16,113 bases of DNA from DATJUF01 sp035524095 (GTDB lineage Bacteria; Desulfobacterota; Binatia; Binatales; Binataceae), in contig DATKPK010000244.1 of the NCBI GenBank assembly GCA_035524095.1, forward strand, positions 1 through 16,113. The letters are read 5' to 3'. A program made the translations under genes and the position numbers. The notes beneath the pieces are model-generated. The model saw only the letters and a program-made list of their open reading frames with translations, was not told the origin of the DNA and made no database searches. Below, piece after piece: positions 15,710 to 16,113 of this stretch (position 1 is the first letter of the stretch; each line of letters opens with the position of its first letter).

Positions 15710-15759
15710 GGCAGAGCTGCAAGGGATGTTTCACGTGAAACATCCCTTGCAGCTCTGCC
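15710..15759. repeat. 50-bp perfect palindrome centred on parS site 1
   Basis: Every base from 15710 to 15734 pairs with its partner from 15759 to 15735, with no mismatch and no spacer. The outer arms (17 bp each side, left arm GGCAGAGCTGCAAGGGA) extend the 16-bp parS core. Symmetry breaks at 15709/15760. Confidence 0.97.
15727..15742. other. parS: parS site 1 (ParB-binding centromere)
   Basis: TGTTTCACGTGAAACA is an exact match to the widely conserved chromosomal parS palindrome bound by ParB (Spo0J). ParB loads here as a CTP-dependent clamp, spreads on flanking DNA, and with ParA and SMC segregates the replication origin region. It indicates an origin-proximal chromosomal position in most bacteria, or a partition locus on a large plasmid. 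Confidence 0.95.
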
Positions 15760-15784
15760 CTATCGCCGCTAGGTGCTGGTCGAA

Positions 15785-15824
15785 GATTGCAGCCGATGTT
15801 TCACGTGAAACATCGGCTGCAATC
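15785..15824. repeat. 40-bp perfect palindrome centred on parS site 2
   Basis: Bases 15785-15804 pair perfectly with 15824-15805. The 12-bp outer arms (left arm GATTGCAGCCGA) differ from those of the first palindrome apart from a short shared TGCA-containing part, so symmetry rather than sequence is shared. Symmetry breaks at 15784/15825. Confidence 0.97.
15797..15812. other. parS: parS site 2 (ParB-binding centromere)
   Basis: A second exact TGTTTCACGTGAAACA, with its centre 70 bp from the centre of site 1. Two identical sites this close make chance occurrence very unlikely and suggest a double ParB loading site. Confidence 0.95.
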
Positions 15825-16097
15825 CCCAGCTTTGAAGGTTGCTTCAAAAGAAAGTGAAGGCTTCACCCTTGCCGGATTGACGCTGGGAGCGATGCGGCAG
15901 CACTTCACCCTAATAAGGCCCGTTCCGTGCCGGTAAGGATTGAAGAATTGGGGGTGTCTCGCTGCTCCTGTGAACATTTGGCGTCGAATCGAGCCTTCAG
16001 CTAATGTAATCCCTATGTCATTTTAGCCACGCTATAAAGCAGAGCGGAAGAAATTATTGGTCGATACACTACAGAATGGAAAGGGGGCCGGGAAACA

Positions 16098-16113
16098 GTG
16101 GCTCGCGCGAACT
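16098..16113 (+). CDS. possible start of a gene cut off by the window edge
   Basis: GTG at 16098 reads MARAN before the window ends, and a purine-rich stretch (AAAGGGGGCCGGG) lies just upstream and could act as ribosome site. Five codons are too few to identify anything. Its place after the parS pair makes a partition or origin-linked gene conceivable, but this is a guess. Confidence 0.2.

Larger units (their letters stand above)
15568..16113. other. intergenic region carrying the parS pair
   Basis: I see no convincing gene in this stretch of about 550 bp. A frame from 15591 to 15857 is an artefact of the palindromes; its translation contains MFHVKH and DVSRETS, the usual reading of parS DNA. 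The first part (15568-15709) should hold the SDR promoter, but I see no clear -35/-10 pair. Beyond the parS sites a small hairpin TTTGAAG-GTTG-CTTCAAA lies at 15831-15848, and the rest (15849-16097) shows nothing I can name. Confidence 0.6.

Noticed and set aside
15710..15824. The two palindromes as ordinary transcription terminators or mobile-element ends
   Set aside because: Neither has a following T tract, there is no transposase nearby, and the central 16 bp are exact parS sites, which explains them better.
15591..15857. 88-residue plus-strand open frame over the parS region
   Set aside because: The frame consists largely of the two palindromes; MFHVKH and VSRETS are just translations of parS DNA.

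Overview
The window looks like chromosomal DNA from a GC-rich, probably Gram-negative soil or environmental bacterium. It has dense short-spaced operons, Shine-Dalgarno starts mixed with TTG/GTG starts, and many LLM-class oxidoreductases, alpha/beta hydrolases and SDR enzymes. A lineage such as Binatota/Desulfobacterota-like or Acidobacteria-like bacteria would fit, but no marker gene fixes the taxon and this is only an impression. There are no rRNA, tRNA, CRISPR or insertion-sequence signals.

Layout. (1) 1-3261, minus strand: an apparent operon transcribed alpha/beta hydrolase -> MFS carboxylate-type transporter -> luciferase-like (LLM) monooxygenase, which runs off the left edge. Together they could form a small uptake, oxygenation and ester-hydrolysis module. 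(2) 3304-9213, plus strand: a tight four-gene operon. An unusual 847-residue protein joins a clan GH-A glycosidase domain to a membrane-anchored GT2 glycosyltransferase. It is followed, with an ATGA stop/start overlap, by a complete ABC exporter half-transporter, then coaE (dephospho-CoA kinase) and a panE-type ketopantoate reductase. (3) 9309-12808, minus strand: two exported enzymes, a CotA/laccase-type multicopper oxidase with a twin-arginine signal and a PF04185-type acid phosphatase/phospholipase C. A clear intrinsic terminator separates them. (4) 12809-13200: a regulatory gap with a candidate promoter and inverted repeats. (5) 13201-14697, plus strand: a GNAT acetyltransferase and a lipase-like alpha/beta hydrolase. 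(6) 14806-15567, minus strand: a classical SDR. (7) 15568-16113: an intergenic region with two perfect ParB-binding parS sites, each at the centre of a longer perfect palindrome (50 bp and 40 bp) with different arm sequences. A coding sequence may begin at the right edge.

The two most notable items are the fused glycosidase-glycosyltransferase coupled to an ABC exporter, which looks like a glycan synthesis-and-export system, and the parS pair built into long palindromes, which marks a chromosome-partitioning (usually origin-proximal) region.
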